The notes under the pieces: model-generated
The model's database searches: none
Told to the model about the DNA's origin: nothing
What the model saw: only the letters and a program-made list of their open reading frames with translations
Source: Peptoniphilaceae bacterium
Lineage (GTDB): Bacteria > Bacillota > Clostridia > Tissierellales > Peptoniphilaceae
DNA length: 64,000 nucleotides
Assembly: GCA_030152565.1 (NCBI GenBank)
Contig: JASLJE010000002.1
Span: forward strand, 62,001 to 126,000
Direction of reading: 5' to 3'
Program-made: the position numbers and the translations under genes
Shown: one piece after another, positions 1-8,800 of the stretch
How positions within the stretch are numbered: the stretch's first letter is position 1
Layout of the letters: every line of letters begins with the position of its first letter

Positions 1-1
1 A

Positions 2-22
2 GTTACAGAAGATGACCAATAA
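2..22 (+). CDS. Possible 3' end of an upstream gene
   Basis: One frame entering from the left edge reads V-T-E-D-D-Q and stops at TAA 20-22, directly before a terminator hairpin. This is what the tail of an upstream plus-strand gene would look like, but six codons cannot identify a product and the frame choice is a guess. Confidence 0.3.
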   Translation, partial: VTEDDQ

Positions 23-49
23 GATCTTTCGCAAGAAAGGTCTTTTTTT
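21..49 (+). terminator. Rho-independent terminator of the upstream gene
   Basis: A 10-bp stem (21-30 pairing with 35-44, one G-T wobble) with a GCAA tetraloop is followed by a run of T. It ends transcription arriving from outside the window. Its T-run overlaps the -35 region of the next promoter. Confidence 0.85.
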
Positions 50-76
50 GAATAATAATAATATTTTAGGTATAAT
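48..76 (+). promoter_or_regulatory. Sigma-A promoter for the HAD phosphatase/galU operon
   Basis: TTGAAT (48-53), a 17-nt spacer and TATAAT (71-76) lie 22 nt before the start codon of the first gene. The -10 is perfect and the -35 matches 4 of 6. Confidence 0.65.
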
Positions 77-97
77 TGATGTAGGTAAGGAGTTAAG

Positions 98-877
98 ATG
101 ATAAAAATAGTTTTTTTTGATATAGATGGTACACTACTACCCTATGGTCACAAGGATTTGTTGGATTCCACCAAGGAGGCTTTGAAAAAGTTAAAGGCCA
201 GGGGGGTAAAGATAGCCATATCTTCTGGTAGGCAGAAAAACCAAATTCAAGATGAGATAAAAAACCAGGACTTTGATGCCTATGTATCAATAAATGGCAT
301 GTTGTGTTCTGTAGGAGACCAGGTAATACATAGAAGGCCCTTGGAGGAAGAAGATAGGTCCTATATAGTTGATTTGATGAACAAGAAGGATATATCGGCC
401 TTTATAGTAGAGGAAGATAGGATCTATATGAACTATATGAATGACCAGTTTATAAAAAATATGAAAAGATACAAGCTTCCCCAACCTAGCCTGATAGATC
501 CTATTGACCTGGATCAGGTGGGAGATATCTACCAGGTGGTGGTTTTTGCAGAAGAGGAAAATAGATACGAAGAAATCACAAGGGCCAGCCAGGCCATGAA
601 AATAGTAAATAAGATGCCAGACGGGGTTGACATGGCCCATAGGGCCGGTGGCAAGGACGAGGGGATTAAGGCAGTTCTAGACTATTATGGCTATGATGAA
701 GATCAAGCCTTAGTTATAGGTGACGGCTACAATGATATATCCATGTTGGGAGCTTTTAAAAATAGTATAGCCATGGGAAATGCCTCAGACCAGGTAAAAA
801 AACATGCATCCTATGTGACTACAAGGGATGTAGACCATGGAATCTACAAGGGATTAGAATACTTTAACTTGATTTAG
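98..877 (+). CDS. HAD-superfamily (Cof-type) phosphatase
   Basis: A 259-residue cytoplasmic Mg2+-dependent phosphatase of the HAD IIB (Cof/YidA) group, which removes phosphate from sugar phosphates, nucleotides or cofactors. Motif I FFDIDGTLL supplies the nucleophile Asp8 and acid/base Asp10. Motif IV GDGYND at about 208-213 supplies the Mg-binding aspartates. Length and the intervening cap region fit the family. The start has an AAGGAG site 8 nt upstream. It is followed 8 nt later by galU, so both are probably co-transcribed from the promoter at 48-76. The substrate cannot be read from sequence; a sugar-phosphate is plausible given galU next door. Confidence 0.9.
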   Translation: MIKIVFFDIDGTLLPYGHKDLLDSTKEALKKLKARGVKIAISSGRQKNQIQDEIKNQDFDAYVSINGMLCSVGDQVIHRRPLEEEDRSYIVDLMNKKDISAFIVEEDRIYMNYMNDQFIKNMKRYKLPQPSLIDPIDLDQVGDIYQVVVFAEEENRYEEITRASQAMKIVNKMPDGVDMAHRAGGKDEGIKAVLDYYGYDEDQALVIGDGYNDISMLGAFKNSIAMGNASDQVKKHASYVTTRDVDHGIYKGLEYFNLI

Positions 878-885
878 GAGGATAA

Positions 886-1761
886 ATGAAGAAGGTAAAA
901 AAAGCTGTTATACCAGTGGCAGGATTGGGTACTAGATTCTTACCAGCTACTAAGGCTGAACCCAAGGAACTTTTGCCCATAGTTGATAAGCCAGCCCTAC
1001 AATACATAGTAGAAGAGGCTGTTGCAGCAGGAATAGAAGATATAATTTTTATAACCAATAGGGGTAAGACCAGTATAGAAGATCATTTTGACAGGGCTAT
1101 AGAATTAGAATTGGCCCTGGAAAAGTCAGGTAAGACAGAAGAACTAGAGATGGTAAGAGAAATTTCCAACCTGGCCAATATATTTTATGTAAGGCAGAAG
1201 GAAACCAAGGGCCTGGGTCATGCCATTTTAAAGGCTAAGTCCTTTGTGGGAGATGAGCCCTTTGCTATCTTACTAGGAGATGACATGGTCTATAATCCAT
1301 ACCAGCCAGCCATAGGTCAGCTAATAGAAAAGTACAATGAGACAGGCCAATCAATTATTGGCTGCCAAGAGGTTCCCTTGAAGGAAATAGACAAGTATGG
1401 ATCTCTTGAGGGTAAAAAACTTGATTCCAGAACCTATATAGTTAAAAACTCTGTTGAAAAACCTAGGCCAGAAGAGGCCCCATCCAATGTGGCCATCCTG
1501 GGCAGACACGTTTTTAATCCTGAGATTTTTTCCTACCTGGAGGAAACTAAGCCAGGTTATGGTGGAGAAATCCAATTGACAGATGCTATGGATGCACTAG
1601 CTCAAGACAAGGAGCTTTTAGCATATATTTTTGAAGGAAGAAGATATGATATCGGAGATAAGCAGGGCTTTTTAGAAGCCACTGTAGAGTATGCCTTAAG
1701 GGACAATCACTTGAAGGACAAGTTTGGTCTTTACCTAAAGGATATAGTTGAAAAAATTTAG
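886..1761 (+). CDS. galU: UTP-glucose-1-phosphate uridylyltransferase
   Basis: Makes UDP-glucose from UTP and glucose-1-phosphate for surface polysaccharide and glycolipid synthesis. The 291-residue protein has the usual family length. The N-terminal nucleotide-binding motif GLGTRFLPATK lies at residues 13-23, followed by EPKELLPIVDKP (most homologues have M where this has E) and, later, the family segment EKPRPEEAPSN. It is preceded by an AGGAGG site and sits 8 nt after the phosphatase and 9 nt before the DsrE-like gene, so it is the middle gene of a three-gene operon. The product could feed the glycan cluster at 58.5-64 kb, though that link is inference. Confidence 0.95.
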   Translation: MKKVKKAVIPVAGLGTRFLPATKAEPKELLPIVDKPALQYIVEEAVAAGIEDIIFITNRGKTSIEDHFDRAIELELALEKSGKTEELEMVREISNLANIFYVRQKETKGLGHAILKAKSFVGDEPFAILLGDDMVYNPYQPAIGQLIEKYNETGQSIIGCQEVPLKEIDKYGSLEGKKLDSRTYIVKNSVEKPRPEEAPSNVAILGRHVFNPEIFSYLEETKPGYGGEIQLTDAMDALAQDKELLAYIFEGRRYDIGDKQGFLEATVEYALRDNHLKDKFGLYLKDIVEKI

Positions 1762-1770
1762 GAGGTAAAT

Positions 1771-2109
1771 ATGTCAAAAGTTGCTTTTTTTGCATTTAGA
1801 AATCACAAGATGTGCTTTACGCACTTAATGTTAAATGCACTAGATATTGTTGAAAAAGGTGGACAGGCAAAGATTATTTTTGAAGGAGAAGCTGTTCAAT
1901 TACCACCAGTACTTGAAGGAGAAAATAATGGCCTTTACTTAAAGTGTAAGGAAGAGGGGATTATAGCCGGAGTTTGTGAAGCCTGCTCCAAGATGATGGG
2001 CGTTTATGAAGAAAATGCCAAGTTAGATATAGAATTTTTAGGAAACCTTAAGGGGCATCCAGCCATGGAAGACTACCTTAAAGAAGGTTATCAAATAATT
2101 ACTTTATAA
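1771..2109 (+). CDS. DsrE-like small cytoplasmic protein
   Basis: A 112-residue soluble protein resembling the DsrE-like proteins common in anaerobic Firmicutes and often annotated only as cytoplasmic protein. Visible conserved features are MCFTHLMLNALD near the N-terminus and GVCEACSKMMG with two cysteines in the middle. DsrE relatives move sulfur or form small oligomers, but no activity is established for this subgroup. Its SD is AGGAGG 7 nt upstream. It is the last gene before a strong terminator, so it is transcribed with galU. Family assignment is by recognition of sequence pattern only. Confidence 0.7.
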   Translation: MSKVAFFAFRNHKMCFTHLMLNALDIVEKGGQAKIIFEGEAVQLPPVLEGENNGLYLKCKEEGIIAGVCEACSKMMGVYEENAKLDIEFLGNLKGHPAMEDYLKEGYQIITL

Positions 2110-2113
2110 AAGG

Positions 2114-2140
2114 AAAAGGAGATGAGAGTCTCCTTTTTTT
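2114..2140 (+). terminator. Rho-independent terminator after the galU operon
   Basis: A 9-bp stem (2114-2122 with 2129-2137) with a 6-nt loop is followed by T to 2140. It separates the galU operon from the fructose operon. Confidence 0.9.
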
Positions 2141-2159
2141 GTAGCTAATCATGACGGAG

Positions 2160-2212
2160 TTTGACTGAATATGGTTGACTTTGACCTTTTAAATGATATA
2201 CTAGGGTCAAAG
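2160..2212 (+). promoter_or_regulatory. fruRKA promoter with candidate FruR operators
   Basis: TTGACT (2175-2180), a 16-nt spacer and TATACT (2197-2202) preceded by TGA (an extended -10) form a good sigma-A promoter. Repeated TTGAC words occur at 2161, 2175 and 2182. An 8-bp inverted repeat, CTTTGACC (2179-2186) and GGTCAAAG (2205-2212), brackets the -10. DeoR-type fructose regulators bind repeated sites at their own promoter, so these are reasonable FruR operators, but binding is inferred. Confidence 0.6.
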
Positions 2213-2223
2213 GAAGTGAAGAT

Positions 2224-2970
2224 ATGTTAAAAAAAGATAGGTGGGATTTTATTTTAGATGAATTAGATAGGAAGGGCAGCGTTACTAATAATTATTTAAT
2301 AGAGGCCCTGAACATATCTGAATCTACAGTTAGAAGAGATTTAAATGACCTGGATAGACTGGGCCAGATAAGAAAGGTCTTTGGAGGGGCTGTAGGCCTG
2401 GAAGAAGAGAGTCTTATCCTTGATGAAGAAGGTTTAGAAAGCAAGGAAAAAATAAATATCGATGAGAAAAGATCCATAGCCAGACTGGCTGCCAGCCTTA
2501 TAGAAGACAGGGATTTTGTCTACTTGGACAGTGGATCCACCAGTGAAAAAATTTGTGATTACCTGGAAAATAGCCAGGCTAAGTTTGTCACCAACAGCAT
2601 AAATGTGGCCAGGAAAATGTCTGAAAAAAACCTGGACTGCCAGCTTTTGGGAGGCCAGCTTAAGGCAACTACCCATGCCCTGGTAGGAGAAGAGGCCCTA
2701 GCCAATCTCTCCAAGTATAATTTTACCAAGGCCTTTATTGGAGCCAATGGAATAAGCCTAAAAAATGGGGTTACTACACCAGATATAAGAGAGGCCAGAA
2801 TCAAGGAAAGGGCTATTTTAAATAGTAGAAAGGCCTATATAGTAGCAGATGGTTCCAAGTTTAATAAGATTTACAATGTGAGATTTGCAAATTTAGAAGA
2901 AGTAATCATTATAACAGATAGAAAGTCGGCAGAAAATAACCAGGAGGAGGGAGAAATCCTATATGCATAA
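2224..2970 (+). CDS. fruR: DeoR-family fructose operon repressor
   Basis: A 248-residue transcription regulator. The N-terminal DeoR winged helix-turn-helix (about 1-57) contains ALNISESTVRRDLNDL, the usual recognition helix. The C-terminal DeoRC sugar-phosphate sensor domain has the YLDSGSTS and GANGIS motifs that bind the effector phosphate. In this context the ligand is most likely fructose-1-phosphate. It is first in the operon, overlaps fruK by 8 nt, and the putative operators lie at its own promoter, so it is probably autoregulated and derepressed by fructose uptake. Confidence 0.9.
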   Translation: MLKKDRWDFILDELDRKGSVTNNYLIEALNISESTVRRDLNDLDRLGQIRKVFGGAVGLEEESLILDEEGLESKEKINIDEKRSIARLAASLIEDRDFVYLDSGSTSEKICDYLENSQAKFVTNSINVARKMSEKNLDCQLLGGQLKATTHALVGEEALANLSKYNFTKAFIGANGISLKNGVTTPDIREARIKERAILNSRKAYIVADGSKFNKIYNVRFANLEEVIIITDRKSAENNQEEGEILYA

Positions 2971-3883
2971 AACTAAGATGATTTATAGCCTAACCTTAAA
3001 TCCATCCTTGGATTATCTTATGGACCTGGATGACTTTAGTTTGGGCAGGACCAATAGGTCAAAAAAAGAGTTTATAAATGTGGGAGGCAAGGGGATAAAT
3101 GTATCCATCTTGCTGAAGAACTTGGGTCTGGACACTAAGGTTCTAGGCTTTGTTGGAGGCTTTACAGGCCAGGAGATAGCAAGAAGGCTTGAAAAAAAGG
3201 GACTTTTAACAGATTTTATCCAGCTGGATCAAGGTCTATCTAGGATAAATGTAAAGTTGAGAGGCAGGGAGGAAAGTGAGATAAACGGGGCTGGTCCCAG
3301 TCTGGAAGAAGACAAGCTGTACAGTCTTTATGACCAGTTAGACCAGCTAGAGGAAGGCTCTATCTTGGTCCTGTCTGGAAATTTGATCAAGGGTTTGGAC
3401 CAGGACTTTTATGGAAGTGTAATGAAAAAACTTTCCAGTAAAGATGTGGAGATAGTTGTAGACACCAGTGGAGAAAGCCTGGTAGCAAGCTTAGACTATG
3501 GTCCCTTATTGGTTAAGCCCAATAGGGATGAATTGGAAGAAATATTTGCCTGCCATCTGGAAGGCTTGGAAGACATAAAAAAATATGCTAGAGAGCTTCA
3601 AAAGCTGGGAGCTAGAAATGTTATTGTATCCTTAGGCGGCCAAGGGGCCTACTTCCTATCAGAAGAGGGGGAGGATTATTTCCACTCGGCCCTAGAAGGA
3701 GATCTGGTAAGCGCTGTAGGGGCGGGAGACTCTATGGTGGCAGGTTTTATCTATGCTTATGTTAAGGACTTTAATTTTATAGATAGGTGTAACTTTTCCC
3801 TAGCAGCAGCCAGTGCGACAGCCTTTTCAAGGGGGATTGCTACTAGGGAAGACATTTTAAAACTTTATGAAAGGATAGGGTAA
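2963..3883 (+). CDS. fruK: 1-phosphofructokinase
   Basis: Phosphorylates fructose-1-phosphate (the product of FruA) to fructose-1,6-bisphosphate, linking uptake to glycolysis. A 306-residue PfkB/ribokinase-fold protein opening with SLTLNPSLDYLMDL. It has the substrate-binding NVGGKGINVS segment near residue 38 and the C-terminal GAGDSMVAGF motif carrying the catalytic Asp (about 255). The start at 2963 is favoured because an AGGAGG lies about 11 nt upstream; a second Met five codons later is possible. It overlaps fruR and ends 2 nt before fruA. Confidence 0.95.
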   Translation: MHKTKMIYSLTLNPSLDYLMDLDDFSLGRTNRSKKEFINVGGKGINVSILLKNLGLDTKVLGFVGGFTGQEIARRLEKKGLLTDFIQLDQGLSRINVKLRGREESEINGAGPSLEEDKLYSLYDQLDQLEEGSILVLSGNLIKGLDQDFYGSVMKKLSSKDVEIVVDTSGESLVASLDYGPLLVKPNRDELEEIFACHLEGLEDIKKYARELQKLGARNVIVSLGGQGAYFLSEEGEDYFHSALEGDLVSAVGAGDSMVAGFIYAYVKDFNFIDRCNFSLAAASATAFSRGIATREDILKLYERIG

Positions 3884-3885
3884 AA

Positions 3886-5766
3886 ATGAGAATACTAGAT
3901 TTATTAAAGAAGGATAGTATTGATTTAGATGGGCCTGTTCTAGGTAAAAAAGAAACCATAAACCACCTGGCAGGACTGATGGACAGATCTAGGGTAGAAG
4001 ACTTGGATAGCCTGATAAGGGCTGTGGAAAAAAGAGAAGAAGAAGGAACTACAGCCATAGGAGACCATGTGGCCCTTCCTCATGGTAAGGCCAAGGGGGT
4101 TAAGGAAGCCTGTCTTTCAGCCATGGTTGTGAAGGAAGGGACAGACTATGACTCCTTAGATGGTGAAGCTACCAAACTTTTCTTTATGATAGCTGTACCA
4201 GAAGGGAAAAATGATGAACACTTAAGGGTTTTATCCAGACTATCAACTCTTTTAGTGGATGAAGACTTTAGAAAATCCCTAATAGGGGCGACTAGCAAGG
4301 ATGAATTCTTAAAGATTATAGACTTAAAGGAAAAGGAAAAATTCCCAGAAGATTATAAAGAAGAAAAGAAAGAAAAAGTAGCCTATGACTTGGTTGCTGT
4401 AACAGCCTGTCCTACAGGAATTGCCCACACCTATATGTCAGCTGAAGCCCTTACTAAGAAGGCTGAAGAAATGGGCTATAGGATAAAGGTGGAGACTAAT
4501 GGTTCTGTTGGAGTTGAAAATCCTTTGACCAGGGAAGATATAAAAAATGCCAAGGCAGTAATAATAGCGGCAGATAAGAATGTCAATAAGGAAAGATTTT
4601 CCGGTAAAAAATTGGTAGAGACTGGTGTGTCAGAAGGAATCCACCACCCAGAAAAATTAATTGAAAGAGCACTATCAGACCAGGCCAAGGTTTATGGCCA
4701 GGAAAAGACTAGGGATGGGGACTATGACGACCTGGAAGAGAGTAAGGGGCATAGTTTTTACAAGCATCTTATGAATGGTGTAAGCCACATGCTACCCTTT
4801 GTAATAGGGGGAGGTATTTTAATCGCCCTAGCCTTTCTTTTAGATGACTATACTATAGATCCAGCTAATTTTGGTAGCAATACTCCTGTAGCTAAAATGT
4901 TTAACACTATAGGGGGAACAGCCTTTAGTTTTATGCTGCCTATCCTGTCAGGTTTTATAGCTATGAGTATAGCTGATAGACCTGGTCTAGCAGTTGGTTT
5001 TATAGGGGGAGCCTTGGCTGCAAGTGGAGGCTCAGGATTTTTAGGAGCGCTAGTAGCAGGTTTTCTAGCAGGTTATTTAACCAATGGATTAAAGAAAGTG
5101 TTTGGATTTTTACCTAAGTCTTTAGATGGTATAAAGCCTGTTTTACTTTATCCACTTTTCGGAATATTTTTTATAGGACTTTTATTAGAATTAGTTATTA
5201 ACCCACCTTTGGCCAGCCTAAATGAAGCAATTATTGGAGGCTTAAATTCTATGGGTTCAACCAGTAAGATTCTTCTAGGTTTTCTTCTAGGAGGCATGAT
5301 GGCTGTAGATATGGGAGGACCTATTAATAAGGCGGCCTATGTTTTCGGTACAGCATCCTTGGCCAATGGATCATCAGATATGATGGCGGCAGTAATGGTT
5401 GGGGGAATGGTACCACCACTAGCCCTAGCCTTTGCCAGCATGGTATTTAAAAATAAATTTACAGACAAGGAAAGACAGTCTAGTTTAACCAATATAATAA
5501 TGGGTCTATCCTTTATAACTGAAGGAGCTATACCTTTTGCAGCAGCAGACCCTCTTCACGTTATACCACCTCTAGTTCTAGGTTCTGGAGTGGCTGGAGC
5601 CATGTCCATGGCCTTTGGTTCATCCTTGAGAGCACCTCACGGTGGTCTATGGGTAATAGGAGTAATTGAAAAGCCTTTAGGCTTTATACTTGCCCTAGTA
5701 GTAGGATCTCTAGTTGGTATGGTTTTATTAGGACTTATGAAAAAAGAAGTTGAGACAGAAAAATAA
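3886..5766 (+). CDS. fruA: PTS fructose transporter, EIIABC fused
   Basis: Phosphotransferase permease that imports fructose and phosphorylates it to fructose-1-phosphate. All three enzyme II domains are in one 626-residue chain. EIIA is about 1-150, with the phospho-His66 in ALPHGKAKG. EIIB is about 165-270, with the phospho-Cys175 in TACPTGIAHTY. The membrane EIIC runs from about 275 to the end with roughly eight to ten hydrophobic segments. It depends on HPr and enzyme I, which are not in this window. It is the last gene of the operon and ends just before a bidirectional terminator. Confidence 0.95.
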   Translation: MRILDLLKKDSIDLDGPVLGKKETINHLAGLMDRSRVEDLDSLIRAVEKREEEGTTAIGDHVALPHGKAKGVKEACLSAMVVKEGTDYDSLDGEATKLFFMIAVPEGKNDEHLRVLSRLSTLLVDEDFRKSLIGATSKDEFLKIIDLKEKEKFPEDYKEEKKEKVAYDLVAVTACPTGIAHTYMSAEALTKKAEEMGYRIKVETNGSVGVENPLTREDIKNAKAVIIAADKNVNKERFSGKKLVETGVSEGIHHPEKLIERALSDQAKVYGQEKTRDGDYDDLEESKGHSFYKHLMNGVSHMLPFVIGGGILIALAFLLDDYTIDPANFGSNTPVAKMFNTIGGTAFSFMLPILSGFIAMSIADRPGLAVGFIGGALAASGGSGFLGALVAGFLAGYLTNGLKKVFGFLPKSLDGIKPVLLYPLFGIFFIGLLLELVINPPLASLNEAIIGGLNSMGSTSKILLGFLLGGMMAVDMGGPINKAAYVFGTASLANGSSDMMAAVMVGGMVPPLALAFASMVFKNKFTDKERQSSLTNIIMGLSFITEGAIPFAAADPLHVIPPLVLGSGVAGAMSMAFGSSLRAPHGGLWVIGVIEKPLGFILALVVGSLVGMVLLGLMKKEVETEK

Positions 5767-5784
5767 AGAGGAAATGACATAAAT

Positions 5785-5809
5785 AAAAGGAGCCTAGGCT
5801 CCTTTTTTT
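5785..5809. terminator. Bidirectional terminator between fruA and the ABC permease gene
   Basis: A perfect 10-bp stem (5785-5794 with 5797-5806) has poly-A before and poly-T after, so it works on both strands. It serves fruA (+) and the convergent permease gene (-), whose stop codon is at 5808-5810. Confidence 0.85.
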
Positions 5810-8800
5810 AGTCTATAGATTTTAAGGCTTCCACCATATCTATCTTTTTTATTTCCCTGTCTATGATAAACATAACTACTAGGGTAAAGACCCCAACAAG
5901 GATTGCTGAGTAAAGATAGCTTAGTTTGTTCATCTGCGGGTCTAGAAGAACTGAACTTGGCGATAGGGCAAGGACTATGGCTATGTGCATAAGCCTGCCT
6001 ACAATAAAGCCTATGAGAATACCTAAACCTGTCAAGATAAGGGTCTCCCTAAAGATATAGGTTAGGGTCTCCCTAGGCCTAAATCCTAGAACCTTGATGG
6101 TTGAAAGCTCTCTTTTTCTTTCAGACACATTTATATTGGTCAAGTTGTAGAGAACTACAAAGGTCAATAGGGAGGAAATAACTATAATTACCCAAACTAC
6201 CATGTCTAAGGATTCAACTAAATCGTCTAAAACATCATTTAGATCATAGATAGGTATGGTCTTAACTATGGCTTTTTCATCCTTTAAGCTTTTGTTGATA
6301 GCCTTAACATCACCCTTCTTAACCTTGATTAAAAGACTGTTATAGTCTTGGTCTTCACTTAAATGACTCTGGTAAAAATCCCTAGTCATATAAATTTGAT
6401 GGCCGGAATAGTGTTCTGTTATGTGGCTAATAGGAAGCTTGTGTTCTAGCCCCTGGCTATCCTTAATACTTATCTTTTCCCCTACCTTTTTATCTACGGC
6501 CTGGGCCAGTTTTTCACTGATAATAAGGCCTTGATCATCCAGGCTATAGGTCTTTTTTGACCTTCTATCCTGGAGTTTAATAAACTTGTTTAAGTTTTCT
6601 TTTTCATCTGTGGCCAAGAGGGATACATTTTCATAAAATCCCTTCTTGTTTTTTATGGTAACTAAATCGGATATGGCTTCCAGCCTATCTAGATCCTCCT
6701 GGTCTAGGAAGGTGTAAAGGTCTTCTAAGTCCTTGTCATCTCCCTGGTAAAGGGCCTGGATATCATAGTTATAGATATAGTTAAACTGCTTGTCTCCAAT
6801 TCCTTGGACAGATGACTTGATCCCATAGCCCATGGCTATAAGGCCTGAACTTCCGGCCACTCCTAAAATAGTCATAAACATTCTTATCCTATTTCTAGAT
6901 AGGTTTCTAAAGGTAACTTTTTGTAGAAAGCTCATCCTCTTCCAAATAAAAGGAAAGTTTTCTAAAAAGTTCTTCCTGCCAATTTCTGGTGCCTTAGGTC
7001 TCATAAGATTGGCTGCATTTTCCTTTAACGAACTATTTACAGAATAGTAGGCAGCAAGACCTATGGATAGGACACTGATGGCCAGGCAAACCCATATATA
7101 GTTAGGATTAAAGATATGGGCAACCTGCTCTAGATTGGTTTGGGCTGTATAGGCCTTAAAAATCGGTGGCATTAGGCCATAGTAGCCTAGGACTATGCCC
7201 AGGATACTTCCGATAAGGCTGGCAGATACTCCATAGAAGAGGTATTTAAAGGCTATTTGTCTAGGGCTGTAGCCTAGGGCCTTTAAAGTTCCTATTTGAA
7301 CCCTTTCCGTATCAACCATTCTCATGATGGTGGTAAGGGCTACAAGGATGGCTACCAGGTAGAACATGCTGGTAAAGATAAGACTCATAGAGTCCATGCT
7401 CTCTGCCTCGTCTATATAGGTGTTAAAGGTAAAGTCGTCATACTTGCCGTGGACTATATAGTTGGGAACCTTGATTTTATCCAGGTCCTTCTTGGCATCT
7501 TCCACCTTTTTTTCTGCTTCTTCTATTTCTTCTAAGGCCTTAAGGTTTTCTTTTTTAAATTCTTTTTCGCCCTCTTCATAATCTTTTTGTCCATCTAAAA
7601 TTTTTTCTTTAGCCTGGTCCAAAAGGTCTAGGGCCTTTTCTTCCTCTTGGGAAAGATCAAGACTGGCCTGGTCTAGAAGTAGTCTAGCCTGGCTTAGGTC
7701 TTCTTCATTTTTGGATAAAAGTAGCTTGGCCTGGTCTAGCTGATCCAAGGCAGTGGTCTTTTCTTTTTGAAAGACTACCAGTCCATCCTCATAGGCCTTT
7801 AGGCCCTTTTGGTAGGATGATTCATTTCTAGCTATTTCCTCTTCTGCCTTATCTAGCTCTTCCTGGCCTTGAAGAAGTTTATCTTTTCCTTTTTTTACCT
7901 CTATGAGCTTGGCCTTGATTTGGTCTAATCCCTGCTTAAGTTCTTTTAGACTGGCCTTTAATTCGTCTAGTTTAACCAGGCCTGCCAGGGCTTTTTCTGT
8001 CTGGTCTAACTGGATTTTTATTTGGTCTAGGCCGGCTTGAACTTGGCTTTCTACCTGGACAAGCTCATCTTTTTTGCCGGTTAATATCTTAAGTTTTTCT
8101 TCCAACTGGCCTATGAGACCTGGGTCTTCACTTTCCTCTAACTGGTCTTCCAGGATTTTTATCTCTTCTTTTAAGCCTTCTATTTGAAACTGTAAGTGGT
8201 CTAAGTCTTCTTGAAACTTGTTTTTCTCGCCTTCTAACTTGGCTAAGATGGCCCTTAGATCCTCTTCCTTAAGATTAGGGTCTAGGGAGTTTTCTATTTC
8301 TTCAATGGCTCCTTCTAACTGGTTTTTAGACTGAAGAAGGTCATTTTTCTTCTTTTCTAAAAGCTCAAGACCTTGGTAGTAGTCCTTCCAGGCCTGGTCC
8401 AAGCTGGTTTTTTCCTGGTCCAGTTGGCCTTGGGCCAAGTCCAATTCTTTTCTAGCCTGGTCTAAATCCTTTTTAGCCTGGGTCAGCTTATTTTCTTCTA
8501 CTGCCAGTTGGTCCTGGGACTTTTTAAGATTATTTTCATAGTTTATCCAAGCTGAATCCAGATCTTTTCTAGCCTGGTCCAGTTGGCCTTTTTCACTGCC
8601 TATCTTTATTTTAGCCTGGTTAATTTCATCCAAGGCCTTGTTTTCTTCTTGGTCATAGTCCTTCCAGGCCTGGTCTAAATCTTTTTTAGCCTGGTCCAAG
8701 TCTTTTCTGGCCTGGGCCAGGTCTTTTTTACCATCCCTTATTTCTTCTAGGGCCTGGTCAATCTTTTCTTGTCCTTCTTTTTGGAGTTGGACTTTTACCT

